A stretch of DNA of 64,000 bases from Bacteroidales bacterium (GCA_022653675.1 JALCST010000010.1:1-64000); one strand, 5' to 3'; shown: positions 48,566 to 58,810, counted from the first letter of the stretch. The notes: a model not told the origin generated them from the letters alone. Made by a program: numbers and translations.

Positions 48566-48640
48566 TGGTCCCTGTTGGGCTTGAACCAACGACCCCCTGA
48601 TTATGAGTCAGGTGCTGCTAACCAACTGAGCTAAGGGACC
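48566..48640 (-). tRNA. tRNA with anticodon CAT (Met or lysidine-Ile2)
   Basis: Perfect acceptor GGTCCCT/AGGGACC, D arm with GCT/AGC and an AGTTGGTT loop, anticodon stem CCTGA/TCAGG with loop CTCATAA (anticodon CAT), T stem GTTGG/CCAAC. The body is an elongator, so elongator Met or the Ile2 tRNA whose C34 becomes lysidine; I cannot tell. CCA is not encoded. Its 3' end points to the prophage, so it is the likely attachment gene. Confidence 0.93.
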
Positions 48641-48683
48641 CGACAGTCCGCATTGCACGGCCTGTTGCATTGACCAAAGTCGC

Positions 48684-48989
48684 TTAGACCTTGATTTCTA
48701 CTTCTACACCGCTCGGAAGCTCCAGCTTCATCAGGGCGTCGACGGTCTTGGGCGTCGAGCTGTAGATGTCGAGAAGGCGGCGGAACGAATTCAGTTCGAA
48801 CTGTTCGCGTGCCTTCTTGTTGACGAAGGTCGAACGGTTCACGGTGAAGATCTTCTTATCCGTCGGAAGCGGGATCGGTCCGCTAACGACAGCTCCGGTA
48901 GCCTTCACTGTCTTTACGATGCGGTCGGCGGATTTGTCCACCAAAGCATGGTCGTAAGACTTGAGTTTGATTCTGATTTTCTGACTCAT
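48684..48989 (-). CDS. rpsJ: 30S ribosomal protein S10
   Basis: A 101-residue S10: [20 protein letters not shown] at the start, then [19 protein letters not shown]. It is a core part of the small subunit and of NusB-linked antitermination. Here it ends the str operon after fusA, as in other Bacteroidales. The next genes in this cluster are normally rplC, rplD and rplW, but in this window a tRNA and the prophage follow. Confidence 0.97.
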   Translation of the reverse strand: MSQKIRIKLKSYDHALVDKSADRIVKTVKATGAVVSGPIPLPTDKKIFTVNRSTFVNKKAREQFELNSFRRLLDIYSSTPKTVDALMKLELPSGVEVEIKV

Positions 48990-49007
48990 TTTTATAATTA
49001 TAAAATA

Positions 49008-51116
49008 TTATTCTTCTTCTTTCGTCACGTAGCCGTGCTTTTCGATTATCTCCTTAGCAAGCGAAGGTGGAACGGCCGAATAATGGCTGAATTCCATCGT
49101 GCTCGAGGCACGTCCGGAAGAAAGTGTCCTCAGAACCGTGACATAACCGAACTGTTCGGCAAGCGGAACATTGGCTTTTATTATACGCACTGTCCCTCTG
49201 GAATCCATATTCATAACCTGTCCGCGACGACGGTTGAGATCACCTACTATCTCACCCATGTACTCTTCGGGAGTAACTACTTCAAGTGCCATAATCGGTT
49301 CCATTAGTACTGGGCCACATTTAGGCATGGTATGACGGAACGCGGCGCGCGCACAGATCTCGAACGAAAGCTGGTCGGAATCCACCGGATGGAAGCTGCC
49401 GTCGACAAGACGGACCTTCAGCGACTGGACTTCGTAGCCGGCAAGGACTCCGTTCACCATTGCGGCCTGGAATCCCTTTTCGACGGAAGGTATGAACTCG
49501 CGCGGGATATGCCCGCCTTTCACTTCATCTATGAACTGTAAGCCGGTCACCCCTTCGTCGGCAGGACCCATTTCGAATACTATGTCGGCATATTTGCCAC
49601 GCCCGCCCGTCTGCTTCTTGAACAGTTCGCGGTTCTGGAAACTCGTGGTGACAGCTTCCTTGTAATTGACTTCGGGAGCTCCCTGGTTTATTTCGACGCC
49701 GAATTCGCGGCGAAGACGGTCGACTATTATCTCGAGATGAAGCTCACCCATTCCGCTGATGATGGTCTGCCCCGTGTCAGGATTGCTCTTGACCGTGAAA
49801 GTAGGGTCCTCTTCGGCCAGTTTTCCGAGTGCGATGTCAAGCTTGTCGAGATCCTTCTGGGTCTTGGGCTCGACTGCCAACCCGATTACCGGATTCGGGA
49901 ATATCATGGATTCGAGGGTAATTGGATGATTTTCGTCGCAGATGGTATCTCCCGTATGCAGTTCCTTGAAACCGACCGCAGCGCAGATATCTCCCGCTTC
50001 ATCGAAATCTATGGGGTTCTGTTTGTTGGAATGCATCTGGAACAATCTGGAGATTCGTTCGTTCTTGCCAGACCTGGTGTTCAGGACATAAGAACCGGCC
50101 TTTATCATGCCGGAATATATCCTTATGAATGCAAGACGTCCTACGAAGGGATCGGTAGCTATCTTGAATACAAGACCGCAGAAAGGATCGGTTTCGAGCG
50201 GTTTGCGTTCGACTTCGTCACCGGTACGCGGATCGGTACCCTTTATGGAACCCTTATCCAAAGGAGAAGGAAGGTAACGTATGATCGCATCGAGAAGGAA
50301 CTGGACGCCCTTGTCCTTGAACGAAGAGCCACAGCATGCAGGCACTAAAGTCCTGTTGATTGTGGCCTTACGCAAAGCAGCGATTATTTCATCCTTGGTT
50401 ATGGTCTCCGGATCGTCGAAATATTTCTGGAGTAGCTTGTCATCTTGGCCGGCTACGGCTTCGAGCAATTTGTTACGCCATATCTCGACATCTTCCTTCA
50501 TATCCGCAGGGACATCTTCTATTTTGTAATTGACCAGTTCGGTGCCTTCGTCATAGATGATGGCCTTCCGGTCTATAAGATCGACTATCCCCCTGAAAGA
50601 GTCTTCGGCCCCGATAGGGAGACAGATCGGAATTGCTGTTGCTCCAAGTTTCTGCTTTATTTCATCGATGACAGCAAGAAAATCCGCTCCCACGCGGTCC
50701 ATCTTGTTGACATACGCTATTTTAGGCACATGGTACTTATCTGCCTGATGCCATACTGTTTCGGATTGCGGCTGAACACGACCTACGGCACAGAACGTAG
50801 CGATGGTGCCGTCGAGCACACGAAGAGAACGTTCCACTTCCACAGTGAAATCCACGTGCCCCGGGGTGTCTATGAGATTTATCTGGTAATGCTGACCGTT
50901 ATAATGCCAGAAACAGGTGGTCGCCGCGGAGGTGATCGTAATGCCTCTCTCTTTCTCTTCTACCATCCAGTCCATAGTCGCCGCACCGTCGTGAACTTCA
51001 CCTATTTTATGGGTCTTACCCGTGTAATACAGGATACGTTCGGACGTAGTGGTCTTACCGGCATCGATATGGGCCATTATACCGATATTTCTCGTGAAAT
51101 TAAGATCTCTTGCCAT
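49008..51116 (-). CDS. fusA: Elongation factor G
   Basis: A 702-residue translational GTPase that moves tRNAs and mRNA after peptide bond formation. The G domain has G1 AHIDAGKTT near residue 15, G3 DTPGH near 86 and G4 NKMD near 140. Domains II to V follow in normal length, with [19 protein letters not shown] in domain IV. It lies between rpsG and rpsJ with 20- and 18-base gaps, as in other Bacteroidota. Confidence 0.97.
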   Translation of the reverse strand: MARDLNFTRNIGIMAHIDAGKTTTSERILYYTGKTHKIGEVHDGAATMDWMVEEKERGITITSAATTCFWHYNGQHYQINLIDTPGHVDFTVEVERSLRVLDGTIATFCAVGRVQPQSETVWHQADKYHVPKIAYVNKMDRVGADFLAVIDEIKQKLGATAIPICLPIGAEDSFRGIVDLIDRKAIIYDEGTELVNYKIEDVPADMKEDVEIWRNKLLEAVAGQDDKLLQKYFDDPETITKDEIIAALRKATINRTLVPACCGSSFKDKGVQFLLDAIIRYLPSPLDKGSIKGTDPRTGDEVERKPLETDPFCGLVFKIATDPFVGRLAFIRIYSGMIKAGSYVLNTRSGKNERISRLFQMHSNKQNPIDFDEAGDICAAVGFKELHTGDTICDENHPITLESMIFPNPVIGLAVEPKTQKDLDKLDIALGKLAEEDPTFTVKSNPDTGQTIISGMGELHLEIIVDRLRREFGVEINQGAPEVNYKEAVTTSFQNRELFKKQTGGRGKYADIVFEMGPADEGVTGLQFIDEVKGGHIPREFIPSVEKGFQAAMVNGVLAGYEVQSLKVRLVDGSFHPVDSDQLSFEICARAAFRHTMPKCGPVLMEPIMALEVVTPEEYMGEIVGDLNRRRGQVMNMDSRGTVRIIKANVPLAEQFGYVTVLRTLSSGRASSTMEFSHYSAVPPSLAKEIIEKHGYVTKEEE

Positions 51117-51136
51117 TTAACTTGTCTCCGACGATA

Positions 51137-51613
51137 TTAAAAGCGGAAGTGTGCAAATGCCTTGTTGGCTTCTGCCATCTTGTGCATATCTTCCATGCGC
51201 TTGTATGCACCGCCTGTCTTGTTATAGGCGTCGACTATTTCTTGTGACAACTTTTCTGCCATTGAGTGGCCGGAACGTTTACGGGCGTAGAGTACCATAT
51301 TCTTCATACTGAGGGAGACTTTTCTTTCCGGACGCACTTCTGTCGGTACCTGGAAGTTGGCTCCTCCGACACGGCGGGATTTTACCTCGATCTGCGGTGT
51401 CACATTGGCCAAAGCTTCTTTCCAAATGTCGATAGGAGCCTTTTCAGAATCTTTCATCTTCTCGCCTACGATGTCGATGGCATCGTAGAAAATAGAATAA
51501 GCGATACTCTTCTTCCCCTCTAACATAAGGATGTTGACGAACCTGGTAACCGTAGGGTCGTTAAACTTGGGATCAGGAAGTAGAATCCTCTTCTTAGGCT
51601 TCGATTTTCTCAT
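51137..51613 (-). CDS. rpsG: 30S ribosomal protein S7
   Basis: A 158-residue S7: [19 protein letters not shown] at the start, then [20 protein letters not shown] and the [18 protein letters not shown] block. It is one of the first proteins to bind 16S rRNA and nucleates the head of the small subunit. The gene has the normal place after rpsL and before fusA. Confidence 0.97.
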   Translation of the reverse strand: MRKSKPKKRILLPDPKFNDPTVTRFVNILMLEGKKSIAYSIFYDAIDIVGEKMKDSEKAPIDIWKEALANVTPQIEVKSRRVGGANFQVPTEVRPERKVSLSMKNMVLYARKRSGHSMAEKLSQEIVDAYNKTGGAYKRMEDMHKMAEANKAFAHFRF

Positions 51614-51646
51614 TTTCTTAGATAATTAAAAGTTAATTGATAAATG

Positions 51647-52030
51647 CTACTTCTTAGCGGCTTTAGGTCTCTTTGTGCCGTAAAGGGAACGGCCTTGCTT
51701 GCGTCCCTCCACGCCTGCAGTATCCAGAGCACCCCTAAGGATGTGATAACGCACTCCCGGAAGGTCCTTCACACGTCCTCCTCGAACCAGCACGATGCTG
51801 TGTTCCTGAAGGTTGTGGCCTTCGCCGGGAATGTATGCATTGACCTCTTTCTGATTTGTAAGCCTTACGCGGGCTACTTTTCTCATAGCCGAGTTAGGCT
51901 TTTTCGGGGTCGTGGTGTAAACGCGCACACAGACTCCGCGTCTCTGAGGGCAAGCATCCAATGCGCGGGATTTTGATTTCTCTACGATAACCTCGCGCCC
52001 TTTGCGAACCAATTGTTGGATTGTTGGCAT
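51647..52030 (-). CDS. rpsL: 30S ribosomal protein S12
   Basis: A 127-residue S12: [20 protein letters not shown] at the start, the [18 protein letters not shown] segment (home of streptomycin-resistance residues) and [11 protein letters not shown]. It sits at the decoding centre and affects accuracy. First gene of the str operon, with a promoter just upstream. Confidence 0.97.
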   Translation of the reverse strand: MPTIQQLVRKGREVIVEKSKSRALDACPQRRGVCVRVYTTTPKKPNSAMRKVARVRLTNQKEVNAYIPGEGHNLQEHSIVLVRGGRVKDLPGVRYHILRGALDTAGVEGRKQGRSLYGTKRPKAAKK

Positions 52031-52082
52031 AATAAGTTGTTAGTCTTATACTTATATATTCTTTCCGCTGTTTTGCGGGTTG

Positions 52083-52111
52083 CAAAGATAGAAAAACTTT
52101 TAGAATTACAA
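52083..52111 (-). promoter_or_regulatory. Promoter of the str operon
   Basis: Minus strand TATCTTTG (52090-52083) matches TAnnTTTG; TTGT (52111-52108) lies 17 bases upstream. It is 53 bases before the rpsL start and drives rpsL-rpsG-fusA-rpsJ. Confidence 0.8.
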
Positions 52112-52221
52112 CACAAATTGCCCTACAATCTTACTTGTGCAACAGCTATTAAAGCTGAACTGCCAAGATATGGCACCCCAAAAAAAGTTACACAACTAAT
52201 TCTTTTTAGTTAATTTTATAG

Positions 52222-52392
52222 ATGATCGTAACCAACCGCCTGCCCTATTCGCACAAGGTATATAAATATGAGGAACCCGTTCCGCAAATCAAGTGGTCGT
52301 TATCGTACGGTACGCAAACGGTCCTGGGGTACGAATGTCGCAAGGCGACAGCACATCTGTTCGAGAGGGATTCTCAAGTTATACGATACTGA
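52222..52392 (+). pseudogene. Remnant of a GLPGLI-family protein gene
   Basis: An open stretch of 56 codons reads VYKYEEPVPQIKWSLSYGTQ, TVLGYECRKATAHLF, a match to the W-x-n-Y-x-C-x-K-A-T core of GLPGLI proteins of Bacteroidota, then stops. The conserved regions after it are missing. GLPGLI genes usually sit next to TonB-dependent receptor genes; a barrel end follows at 52490 in another frame, so the locus looks decayed. Confidence 0.5.
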
Positions 52393-52492
52393 CGGCGAAG
52401 AAGCGGGCAGCACCATACTCGGCGCCGGAGTGGAATACGACCTCCGCGGAAGAACCATCCTTTTCGGAATCAGGTTAAAACTTTTTTAACGT
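52385..52492 (+). pseudogene. Remnant of an outer membrane beta-barrel C-terminus
   Basis: In a different frame from the GLPGLI piece, the end TILGAGVEYDLRGRTILFGI then RLKLF is typical of the last strand of TonB-dependent receptors, which end in an aromatic residue. Only about 35 residues remain before the stop near 52490. It is probably the tail of a receptor gene lost by deletion. Confidence 0.45.
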
Positions 52493-52515
52493 TGCCCGAT
52501 CCGGACCAATAATTT

Positions 52516-52533
52516 CATTGGCCTGGGCCAATG
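52516..52533. terminator. Hairpin between the remnants and the nagX-like gene
   Basis: CATTGGCC pairs perfectly with GGCCAATG around two bases. It lies just after the 3' end of the minus-strand membrane protein gene (52535). There is no T-run on either side, so termination is uncertain; the palindrome could be a bidirectional barrier or a protein site. Confidence 0.5.
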
Positions 52534-52534
52534 A

Positions 52535-53647
52535 TCATACCTTGAGGAAGATCTTCTTCTTGTAGAGGAACCAGAGGAAAAACCAGCACACGAGGAAATA
52601 ACCGCAGGCGAGTATCAGATCACCTACATTCTTCGGGCATTTCGAAGCTACGCCGTTCAAAAAGAATCCGGCGATGAAATCGAAGCTTATGATCGCCTGT
52701 CCAAGATAAATGGTTATGGAATTCAGTCCGATGACGCGGAACGGAAAAGCCCATTTTCTCCACTTTTTTACATCTATGATCCAATAAAACAAAGCAAGCA
52801 GTACAAGGCCGATCCCTACGGTAGCCAATACGAAAGTCGGCGTCCACAATTTCTTTATGATCGGAACGACCGGATTCAGAAGAAATGCAGCGGCGATGAA
52901 AACCGCCCCGCAAATCGCCATGTAAAGCGATTTCCTTCCCGGAGTGATCTTGCCTTCCGACATCAGGAAATCCCCGGTAATCATTCCTAACAAGGCGTTC
53001 GCGGTAGCCGGTATCAGGCCTAGGATACCTTCGGGATCATAATTTCCACCATAAAGGCTTCCCGGCAGGAACTTCCTGTCGAACCATGCGACTATGTTCC
53101 CCTCAGCGGAGAAAATATCGGTCCCGGCAGGCGCATCGGGAGCGGGCACAAGCGAAAACAACAACGCATAAAAGATCAGCAATCCGAATGACCACAAAAG
53201 CCTTACGGAAGTCTTTTTCGTATTCATGAAAATAATGGCTCCGAACATCCATGCGAAACCGATGCGTGCGAGTACGCTGGCTATCCTCGGCTCCCCGTTA
53301 AACTGCAAAAGCCCGTTATATATCAACCCGAACAGGAACAGTAATATGGCACGAGTGAACACGTGCTTGTAAATCTGTCCTTTTTTCTGCCCTTTGCTTC
53401 TGCGCTTCGCAAGCGAAAAGGGAAATGTCGTGCCCGCGATGAACAGGAAGAGTGGAAAAACGAGATCCATTATATGCAACCCAGCCCACTGCTCGTGCTG
53501 CATCTGCAATCCGAGCCATTGCAGCCATCCCGCACCCGAAAGGGCAGCAAGGGAAAGCACTATTCCTTCCCCTCCCATTATCCAGAACATGTCGAAGCCC
53601 CTCAGGGCATCGATGGATTCGAGTCTGTTACTTTTGTTAGCTTCCAT
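52535..53647 (-). CDS. NagX/HGSNAT-like acyltransferase (DUF5009)
   Basis: A 370-residue multi-pass membrane protein. RLESIDALRGFDMFWIMGGEG at the start and the HIMDLVFPLFLFIAGTTFPFS helix match the heparan-alpha-glucosaminide N-acetyltransferase-like family (DUF5009/NagX), which moves acetyl groups across membranes. About ten helices follow. Its neighbour, an alpha-N-acetylglucosaminidase, suggests a pathway for alpha-GlcNAc or glucosamine products. Last gene of the glycan locus. Confidence 0.85.
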   Translation of the reverse strand: MEANKSNRLESIDALRGFDMFWIMGGEGIVLSLAALSGAGWLQWLGLQMQHEQWAGLHIMDLVFPLFLFIAGTTFPFSLAKRRSKGQKKGQIYKHVFTRAILLFLFGLIYNGLLQFNGEPRIASVLARIGFAWMFGAIIFMNTKKTSVRLLWSFGLLIFYALLFSLVPAPDAPAGTDIFSAEGNIVAWFDRKFLPGSLYGGNYDPEGILGLIPATANALLGMITGDFLMSEGKITPGRKSLYMAICGAVFIAAAFLLNPVVPIIKKLWTPTFVLATVGIGLVLLALFYWIIDVKKWRKWAFPFRVIGLNSITIYLGQAIISFDFIAGFFLNGVASKCPKNVGDLILACGYFLVCWFFLWFLYKKKIFLKV

Positions 53648-53691
53648 ATTTATGATTCTATTGGTATTCCGAGTGCGGCAAAGTTATGAAT

Positions 53692-55863
53692 TTATTGTTT
53701 TACATCTACACCGTCGACGATTTCAGCGACGGTATCCAGAGGATGACCATACGGAACCGAGGTGTCGCTCCATCTACTTTCCACCCAACTTTGTTCGAAG
53801 CTTCCGACAGCAGAAGAATCGCTTGAAAAATAGATCCTGAGTCTCGGAACGTAGTAATCCTTTATCAGTCCGCTCCAGAACCTGGCTGCGTAATCCTCCT
53901 GAAGACCTCCCCATACAGTTATAAGCCTTTTGGCATCCGATTCGTACCTGTCCTTTCCCTCGGCCGTACGCCCCCAGCTTCTTGCCATTTCAACCCACGG
54001 GGACAACCCCATGGAAGGGTACGAAGCCAGCAATCCATCCACTTCCTCCAAAATGGATATGGTCTTATCAAGGTACTTCCTTGCCAAAGAGTCATTGCCG
54101 CTTTCCTTGAAATCGAGGGCTGCGGCATAATTCCTGTCGGCCACCTCTCCCAGCCATAAACATCCGTATTCCACTGCATCCATTACGTAAAGTTTCGAAC
54201 CGGAAGCTACGTCCCTGCATTGCAAGAATAATTTGACCGCTTTACCAAAACTGTCGTTCAAAGCGTTGGAACTTATCCGACGCTTATCAGGCACAACAGT
54301 CTGCCATGTGAATCTCGGATAGGAATACAATGAACCGTAAACCGATCCCGACAACAGACGCCACACCTCGCCGAACCTTTCGTCGAAGACCCCGTACCTA
54401 GCAAGGCAATACTCCCTGAACCAATTGCCAAGATCCACTGGGGTTCTGCTCCACCCCATATCCGCCAAAAGTTCGTAAACGATTTCATTGTTCTCAATCC
54501 CTTCCGGAGCGGCACCGAACCCGACCATCCTTCCACTTTCAGGATCTCTCAGGGCTTCACACGATGCGGAAGCGTACATACCCATGTCCCCCGTTGGAAG
54601 ACCCTTGCCTCCGAAATTCGGCACATAGCTGAAAATCCATCTTTTGCCATAATACCCGTCATGCACCTTCCAGGTTTGCTTCATATGCCAGATCCATTTT
54701 GGATAATCGTTGGCCAGGTCAACTATAATGAGTTTGTCATCCGGGACTCCCGACAACAGGGATTTCAAGCTCTCCGTGTCCCAGAAATCGTGCTGGCAAC
54801 CGAAAGTCCACCCTTGAGTCACCCAGACCGCATCCGGATCTCCGGCTGAAATGGAACCGTAAACAGCTTCGCCATACGATTTGAGAATGGCATCTTTTCC
54901 CTTCCTGTCGTTTTCCTCCAGCGGAAGTTTCATTTCATTGAAACTGTCCGACAGATAATAGACGTTCTTTCCAAACTCCTTTTCCCATTCCCTTATGAAA
55001 AGCGACCCTATCTCCTTAAAATACGGCGAGTCCGGAGGCAATACATAAGCATTGTACACGGTATCGAATCCGCCCCATTCGAGAAGGGTGCATTTTACTT
55101 CCGGATGCCTTTCAACGAAAGCCGCTGGCACGAAACCGGCAAACGCATTGATTACAGGATGCATACCCAAGCCACGCATCCTGTCGAGAATCTTATGTTG
55201 AAGGGCTATCCGGCCATCCAGAAAATCGTCGTCGAGAGGTCCGTCATAACCGTCAATATTTCCCATCCTGTGCCATGGAAGGTACGCCGGTCCCGTAAAG
55301 AATCCATCGATATCCTTTTCGGACAATCCCATATGCAGCCAAACCCTCTTCTCTATCGCTTCGGTAGCCACGCTTGCGAGCGGCATATTTACACCATGCA
55401 AGACCATGAGGTCTATTTCCTTCTCCCATCTCTCCCATCCCCAATAAGGCATCGTATATCCGAACGTACAAACATTCAGAAAATACCTGAATTCATAAGG
55501 GGATGAAGAGGAAACACATCCGTCAGGCCATCCGGAAAATGCCCCGCAATGTTCCCCGCTCCATGTGACCATGCAATGGCAAAATTTTCTCAGGTAGGAA
55601 TAGAAACCGTAACAAACGGCACTTGCGCTGCTACCCTTCACCTTCAAAAGACCGTGCTCCGCGATCACGGAAAAAGTGTCTCTTACGTCGCACGGATCCA
55701 GCATTTCAACCTTCACATTTCCACGTTCGATGCCAATTCCCTCCAATGTGCGGTCTATCACCTCCACTGCCGCTTTTTGCTGCCTCGGCACTTTATAGGA
55801 ACGACAAAGGGCGGATACCGGAAAAAGGCATAAAAGGACGGCGATTGCTTCAAGCCATTTCAT
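53692..55863 (-). CDS. Alpha-N-acetylglucosaminidase (GH89)
   Basis: A 723-residue secreted GH89 enzyme that removes terminal alpha-linked GlcNAc. Signal peptide: MKWLEAIAVLLCLFPVSAL. The catalytic domain contains NVCTFGYTMPYWGWERWEKE near 130, DSFNEMKLP near 305 (candidate catalytic Glu) and VTQGWTFGCQHDFWD near 345. The segment WIFSYVPNFGGKGLPTGD near 405 and GFGAAPEGIENNEIVYELL near 445 (second candidate Glu) follow. Starts further upstream at 55872 or 55893 are possible; the chosen one begins the signal peptide. Human NAGLU and a mucin-active clostridial enzyme belong to this family. Confidence 0.92.
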   Translation of the reverse strand: MKWLEAIAVLLCLFPVSALCRSYKVPRQQKAAVEVIDRTLEGIGIERGNVKVEMLDPCDVRDTFSVIAEHGLLKVKGSSASAVCYGFYSYLRKFCHCMVTWSGEHCGAFSGWPDGCVSSSSPYEFRYFLNVCTFGYTMPYWGWERWEKEIDLMVLHGVNMPLASVATEAIEKRVWLHMGLSEKDIDGFFTGPAYLPWHRMGNIDGYDGPLDDDFLDGRIALQHKILDRMRGLGMHPVINAFAGFVPAAFVERHPEVKCTLLEWGGFDTVYNAYVLPPDSPYFKEIGSLFIREWEKEFGKNVYYLSDSFNEMKLPLEENDRKGKDAILKSYGEAVYGSISAGDPDAVWVTQGWTFGCQHDFWDTESLKSLLSGVPDDKLIIVDLANDYPKWIWHMKQTWKVHDGYYGKRWIFSYVPNFGGKGLPTGDMGMYASASCEALRDPESGRMVGFGAAPEGIENNEIVYELLADMGWSRTPVDLGNWFREYCLARYGVFDERFGEVWRLLSGSVYGSLYSYPRFTWQTVVPDKRRISSNALNDSFGKAVKLFLQCRDVASGSKLYVMDAVEYGCLWLGEVADRNYAAALDFKESGNDSLARKYLDKTISILEEVDGLLASYPSMGLSPWVEMARSWGRTAEGKDRYESDAKRLITVWGGLQEDYAARFWSGLIKDYYVPRLRIYFSSDSSAVGSFEQSWVESRWSDTSVPYGHPLDTVAEIVDGVDVKQ

Positions 55864-55920
55864 CTTTGACATAAAAATTGCACCGGCGACCATATGATCG
55901 CCGGTGCACGGGATGGGACA

Positions 55921-57204
55921 TCAAAATTCGGTCTGGGTTTTAACATCCAGTATCAATGGCTTCAGGAAGAGGCCCGTGGCCTTGTCAGGATCCAGTTTGC
56001 TCAATCCGTTGAAATCGGCGAAATCGCCGGAATCGTCATAAATCTGGACTATCTGCATTATTCCGTAATAATATTTCGGATTGTCGGTCGTTCCCCTCTT
56101 GCTCCTGAGGATTATGTAGTCGCCCGCACGGAAGTTCTCCTGAAGTTCGGACTTAGACGAGCTTCCCGCATTGGTATATCTTCGCGCGTAGGTCTTGGAT
56201 CCCAGGGAAGTCGGATTGTCAGTGACGCCAAGGGTGGCATTGTCAAGTTTCTGTTGAACCTGTGACAAGGCATAGAAAGCCCGCATCCTGCCCACAGAAG
56301 ACGTATCGTCCTTTATCGTACAGAAAAGGGAATCCACGAATTCGAATCTTTCCCTATGAGCTGCATCATAGGCTTCTCCCGTCCAGGACCCGGCTATTAT
56401 CTTGAATTCCGTATAATCTATGTTATCGTCGTTTATGGCATGGCCGTCGACTTCATAGGCATCGCATTGGCGGCCGGTAGTTCCTCCTGCCAAGCTCGAA
56501 TGCTTCAGACTCGAGAACATATATCCCCTCTGACTCCCTATATAGGCATTATTGGAAGTATTCTGGAGACAATTAAGGAAGCAAAAACTTCCGTTCAGGC
56601 CATCTACGGACCTCATCTCGTCCAAAGAAAGCATATGTTCCACATTGCCTCCAATATTTACCCCATGGATGGAGAAAAACGACTTGGTGTCCGAACCGGC
56701 ACCGGTGTTTTCATTCTGGTAAACATCCGGATGGTTTTCATGATTCCATACGAGAGTGTCGGCATAAAGTACTACCTGATCATTCAAATATGCACTCCCT
56801 TCCGCACTACCTTCGACTCCAGAAATCGATATGTACTCGGTCTTGTATTTCTCACCGAACATGGCCTTGAACTCTATGTCCGTTATACCGTCGTTATCCG
56901 GGAAAAACGAGAGCTCGAAATTTCCACCTTCGCCGGCATCGAAAGTCTGTTCCTCCCCTACTGCAGTATAGGATTCATCCTCCTTCTTCATGCCGGTAAG
57001 GCAATAACCTGTCACGGCCTGATCGCAGGTCACGTTCCCTTTTATGACCGCAGGTTCTCCATATGCGAGGATCCCGGTTGGAACAGACGTGAATGTTATG
57101 GTAGCGTCCACTTCCTTTGCGGTGCCATTCTTATTGCAGGAAGAAAGCCCTGCCAGCATAACGGCAAAGGAAATAGCAATTGATAATAATTTAAAATTTT
57201 TCAT
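55921..57204 (-). CDS. PUL surface lipoprotein, probable glycan-binding
   Basis: A 427-residue lipoprotein: the signal MLAGLSSCNKNG ends with the Cys to be lipidated. The rest is beta-rich with an Ig-like first domain (TITFTSVPTGILAYGEPAV then IKGNVTCDQAVTGY) and a long C-terminal domain with aromatic strands. This is usual for SusE/SusF-like surface glycan-binding proteins of such loci. No catalytic signature. Twelve bases downstream of the phosphatase-like gene in the same operon. Confidence 0.75.
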   Translation of the reverse strand: MKNFKLLSIAISFAVMLAGLSSCNKNGTAKEVDATITFTSVPTGILAYGEPAVIKGNVTCDQAVTGYCLTGMKKEDESYTAVGEEQTFDAGEGGNFELSFFPDNDGITDIEFKAMFGEKYKTEYISISGVEGSAEGSAYLNDQVVLYADTLVWNHENHPDVYQNENTGAGSDTKSFFSIHGVNIGGNVEHMLSLDEMRSVDGLNGSFCFLNCLQNTSNNAYIGSQRGYMFSSLKHSSLAGGTTGRQCDAYEVDGHAINDDNIDYTEFKIIAGSWTGEAYDAAHRERFEFVDSLFCTIKDDTSSVGRMRAFYALSQVQQKLDNATLGVTDNPTSLGSKTYARRYTNAGSSSKSELQENFRAGDYIILRSKRGTTDNPKYYYGIMQIVQIYDDSGDFADFNGLSKLDPDKATGLFLKPLILDVKTQTEF

Positions 57205-57215
57205 AATGACCTTTT

Positions 57216-57989
57216 TTATTTGTTAATATTAAGTCTAATCGTAGATATAACGGGGAAATGATCCGACAGGAAAACATGATAGCAGACTTCGGTCGATACG
57301 AGTGAGATCCGTCCGGCGGGCCGGCCGACTATGTAATCGATCTTAATATGGGGATCCGTGCTTGAAAACGTCATCATGGAATTGTCGGTAAGGTGCTTCC
57401 ACCCTTTAAGGCCCTTTCTTATCTCGCTGCTTTCGGGAACGGCATTCATGTCTCCAGCCAATATCACAGGTGTTTTGATCCTTTTTACCTCCCTGTTTAT
57501 GAATTCCAGTTGTTTCCCCCTCAGTTCCGGGGAATCGACATCCAAATGAGTGCACACGAACGTGACCATATCCCCATCAGGCAGTTCCACCTTGCAAAGC
57601 AGCATGGCCCTCGGTTCGTTTTCCACACCCGAATTCGGCAACAGTTTCCTTTCGCAACTTACAACCGGATATTTGCTCAATATGCCTATACCGTAATAAC
57701 CCTTCTCATAATCGATGGTCTTGCCATAGAGTCCGAACATACCCGTTTCATAAGCAAGAACATTTATGAACTTCACCCCGTTTTCTCCAGGAGCGCTTTC
57801 CCTGTATGTCGCCCAATCGCATTCCTGCAAAGCCACCAGATCCGGATTCTCGCTTGAAATGAAGCGCGCAATGGAATCCATGGACGACAATTGCCCGAAT
57901 CTCAAATTGTAACTCATGATTTTAAGAGAATCCTGTGCCGACAGGTGCAAAACCATGAAAAGCATTACGACCGTCAAAATTTTCTTCAT
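57216..57989 (-). CDS. Secreted endonuclease/exonuclease/phosphatase-fold protein (1)
   Basis: A 257-residue EEP-fold protein with a signal peptide (MKKILTVVMLFMVLHLSAQD). Conserved EEP residues: MSYNLRFG near 26, LQECDWAT near 55, THLDVDSPELRGKQ near 148, GDMNAVPES near 178 and LSDHFPV near 240, with catalytic Asp/His intact. The fold covers DNases, phosphodiesterases and sphingomyelinases, so the substrate is open. The paralogue at 58811 is similar in size and layout. Confidence 0.85.
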   Translation of the reverse strand: MKKILTVVMLFMVLHLSAQDSLKIMSYNLRFGQLSSMDSIARFISSENPDLVALQECDWATYRESAPGENGVKFINVLAYETGMFGLYGKTIDYEKGYYGIGILSKYPVVSCERKLLPNSGVENEPRAMLLCKVELPDGDMVTFVCTHLDVDSPELRGKQLEFINREVKRIKTPVILAGDMNAVPESSEIRKGLKGWKHLTDNSMMTFSSTDPHIKIDYIVGRPAGRISLVSTEVCYHVFLSDHFPVISTIRLNINK

Positions 57990-57990
57990 T

Positions 57991-58806
57991 TCACCTCAAC
58001 TTGTCAAGTTTCTCGATTTCGATATTATAATATGTCAATGATGATAAATTCTTTCTGTCTGTCTCCCTGCACACATACCAGACGGGCGAAAGTATGAAAA
58101 CCCTGTACTCCATCCCTCCATTACAGAAAGTCAATCTAAAGTCCCTGAAATTTCTCTTGAGATAGTCCGCAGTCTCTTCCGCAAGTCCATCCTTGATGCA
58201 CCCGATCACTATTCCGTTGCTCTGCAGCAAAGTACTGTCTTTTTCCACAAGGATCCTCACCATATCCAAATCATCCACCCTGCACGTTAGGAAAGTTATC
58301 TCCGTGGTCGTATAAAGCGGAACTTCAAGGGTACACCCCGAAACGAACTTTCCTTCCCCGGCAACAAGACCTTCACAAGACCCGAACCCGAGATTGGATA
58401 TGATTCCGGTCCCCTCGAAAGCATCATCTGAAAGTCCATTCTGGCAAAAATGCGAAGGTTTCTTGACGCTACAGGCTATTTCCAGATGTGGAGCCGCCGA
58501 TCCTGCGCATGCATCGGAGCGATCGAGAAAATACAACAACGGAGTGGTCTTTTCGGAACTGCCTATATGGGATGCCACGCTGTCCATCTCTCTTTTATCC
58601 TGGAAAAGAGTTCCGGAGTCGCACCTCGTAAAGAATTCCACAAAGAACAAATTATATTTGTTCACTTCGGCTGGAGGATCGGGAGCAACGTAAACACTAT
58701 CGCCTTTATTTCCTCCTCCGTTATTTTGATTGCTTCCGCCCAATCCGGAACAACCCAGAAAAGGTAACATAAAGACAATCGCTGCTATCGGTAATACTCT
58801 TTTCAT
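57991..58806 (-). CDS. Hypothetical PUL lipoprotein
   Basis: A 271-residue lipoprotein: MKRVLPIAAIVFMLPFLGC is a signal ending in a lipobox Cys, then a Gly/Asn-rich linker. The body has CDSGTLFQDKREMDSVASHI and strands, with nine or ten cysteines spread through it, an unusual number for a Bacteroidota lipoprotein. The ATG at 58806 is chosen because it begins the signal; a longer frame to 58842 overlaps the next gene. Function unknown. Confidence 0.7.
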   Translation of the reverse strand: MKRVLPIAAIVFMLPFLGCSGLGGSNQNNGGGNKGDSVYVAPDPPAEVNKYNLFFVEFFTRCDSGTLFQDKREMDSVASHIGSSEKTTPLLYFLDRSDACAGSAAPHLEIACSVKKPSHFCQNGLSDDAFEGTGIISNLGFGSCEGLVAGEGKFVSGCTLEVPLYTTTEITFLTCRVDDLDMVRILVEKDSTLLQSNGIVIGCIKDGLAEETADYLKRNFRDFRLTFCNGGMEYRVFILSPVWYVCRETDRKNLSSLTYYNIEIEKLDKLR

Positions 58807-58810
58807 CTCA

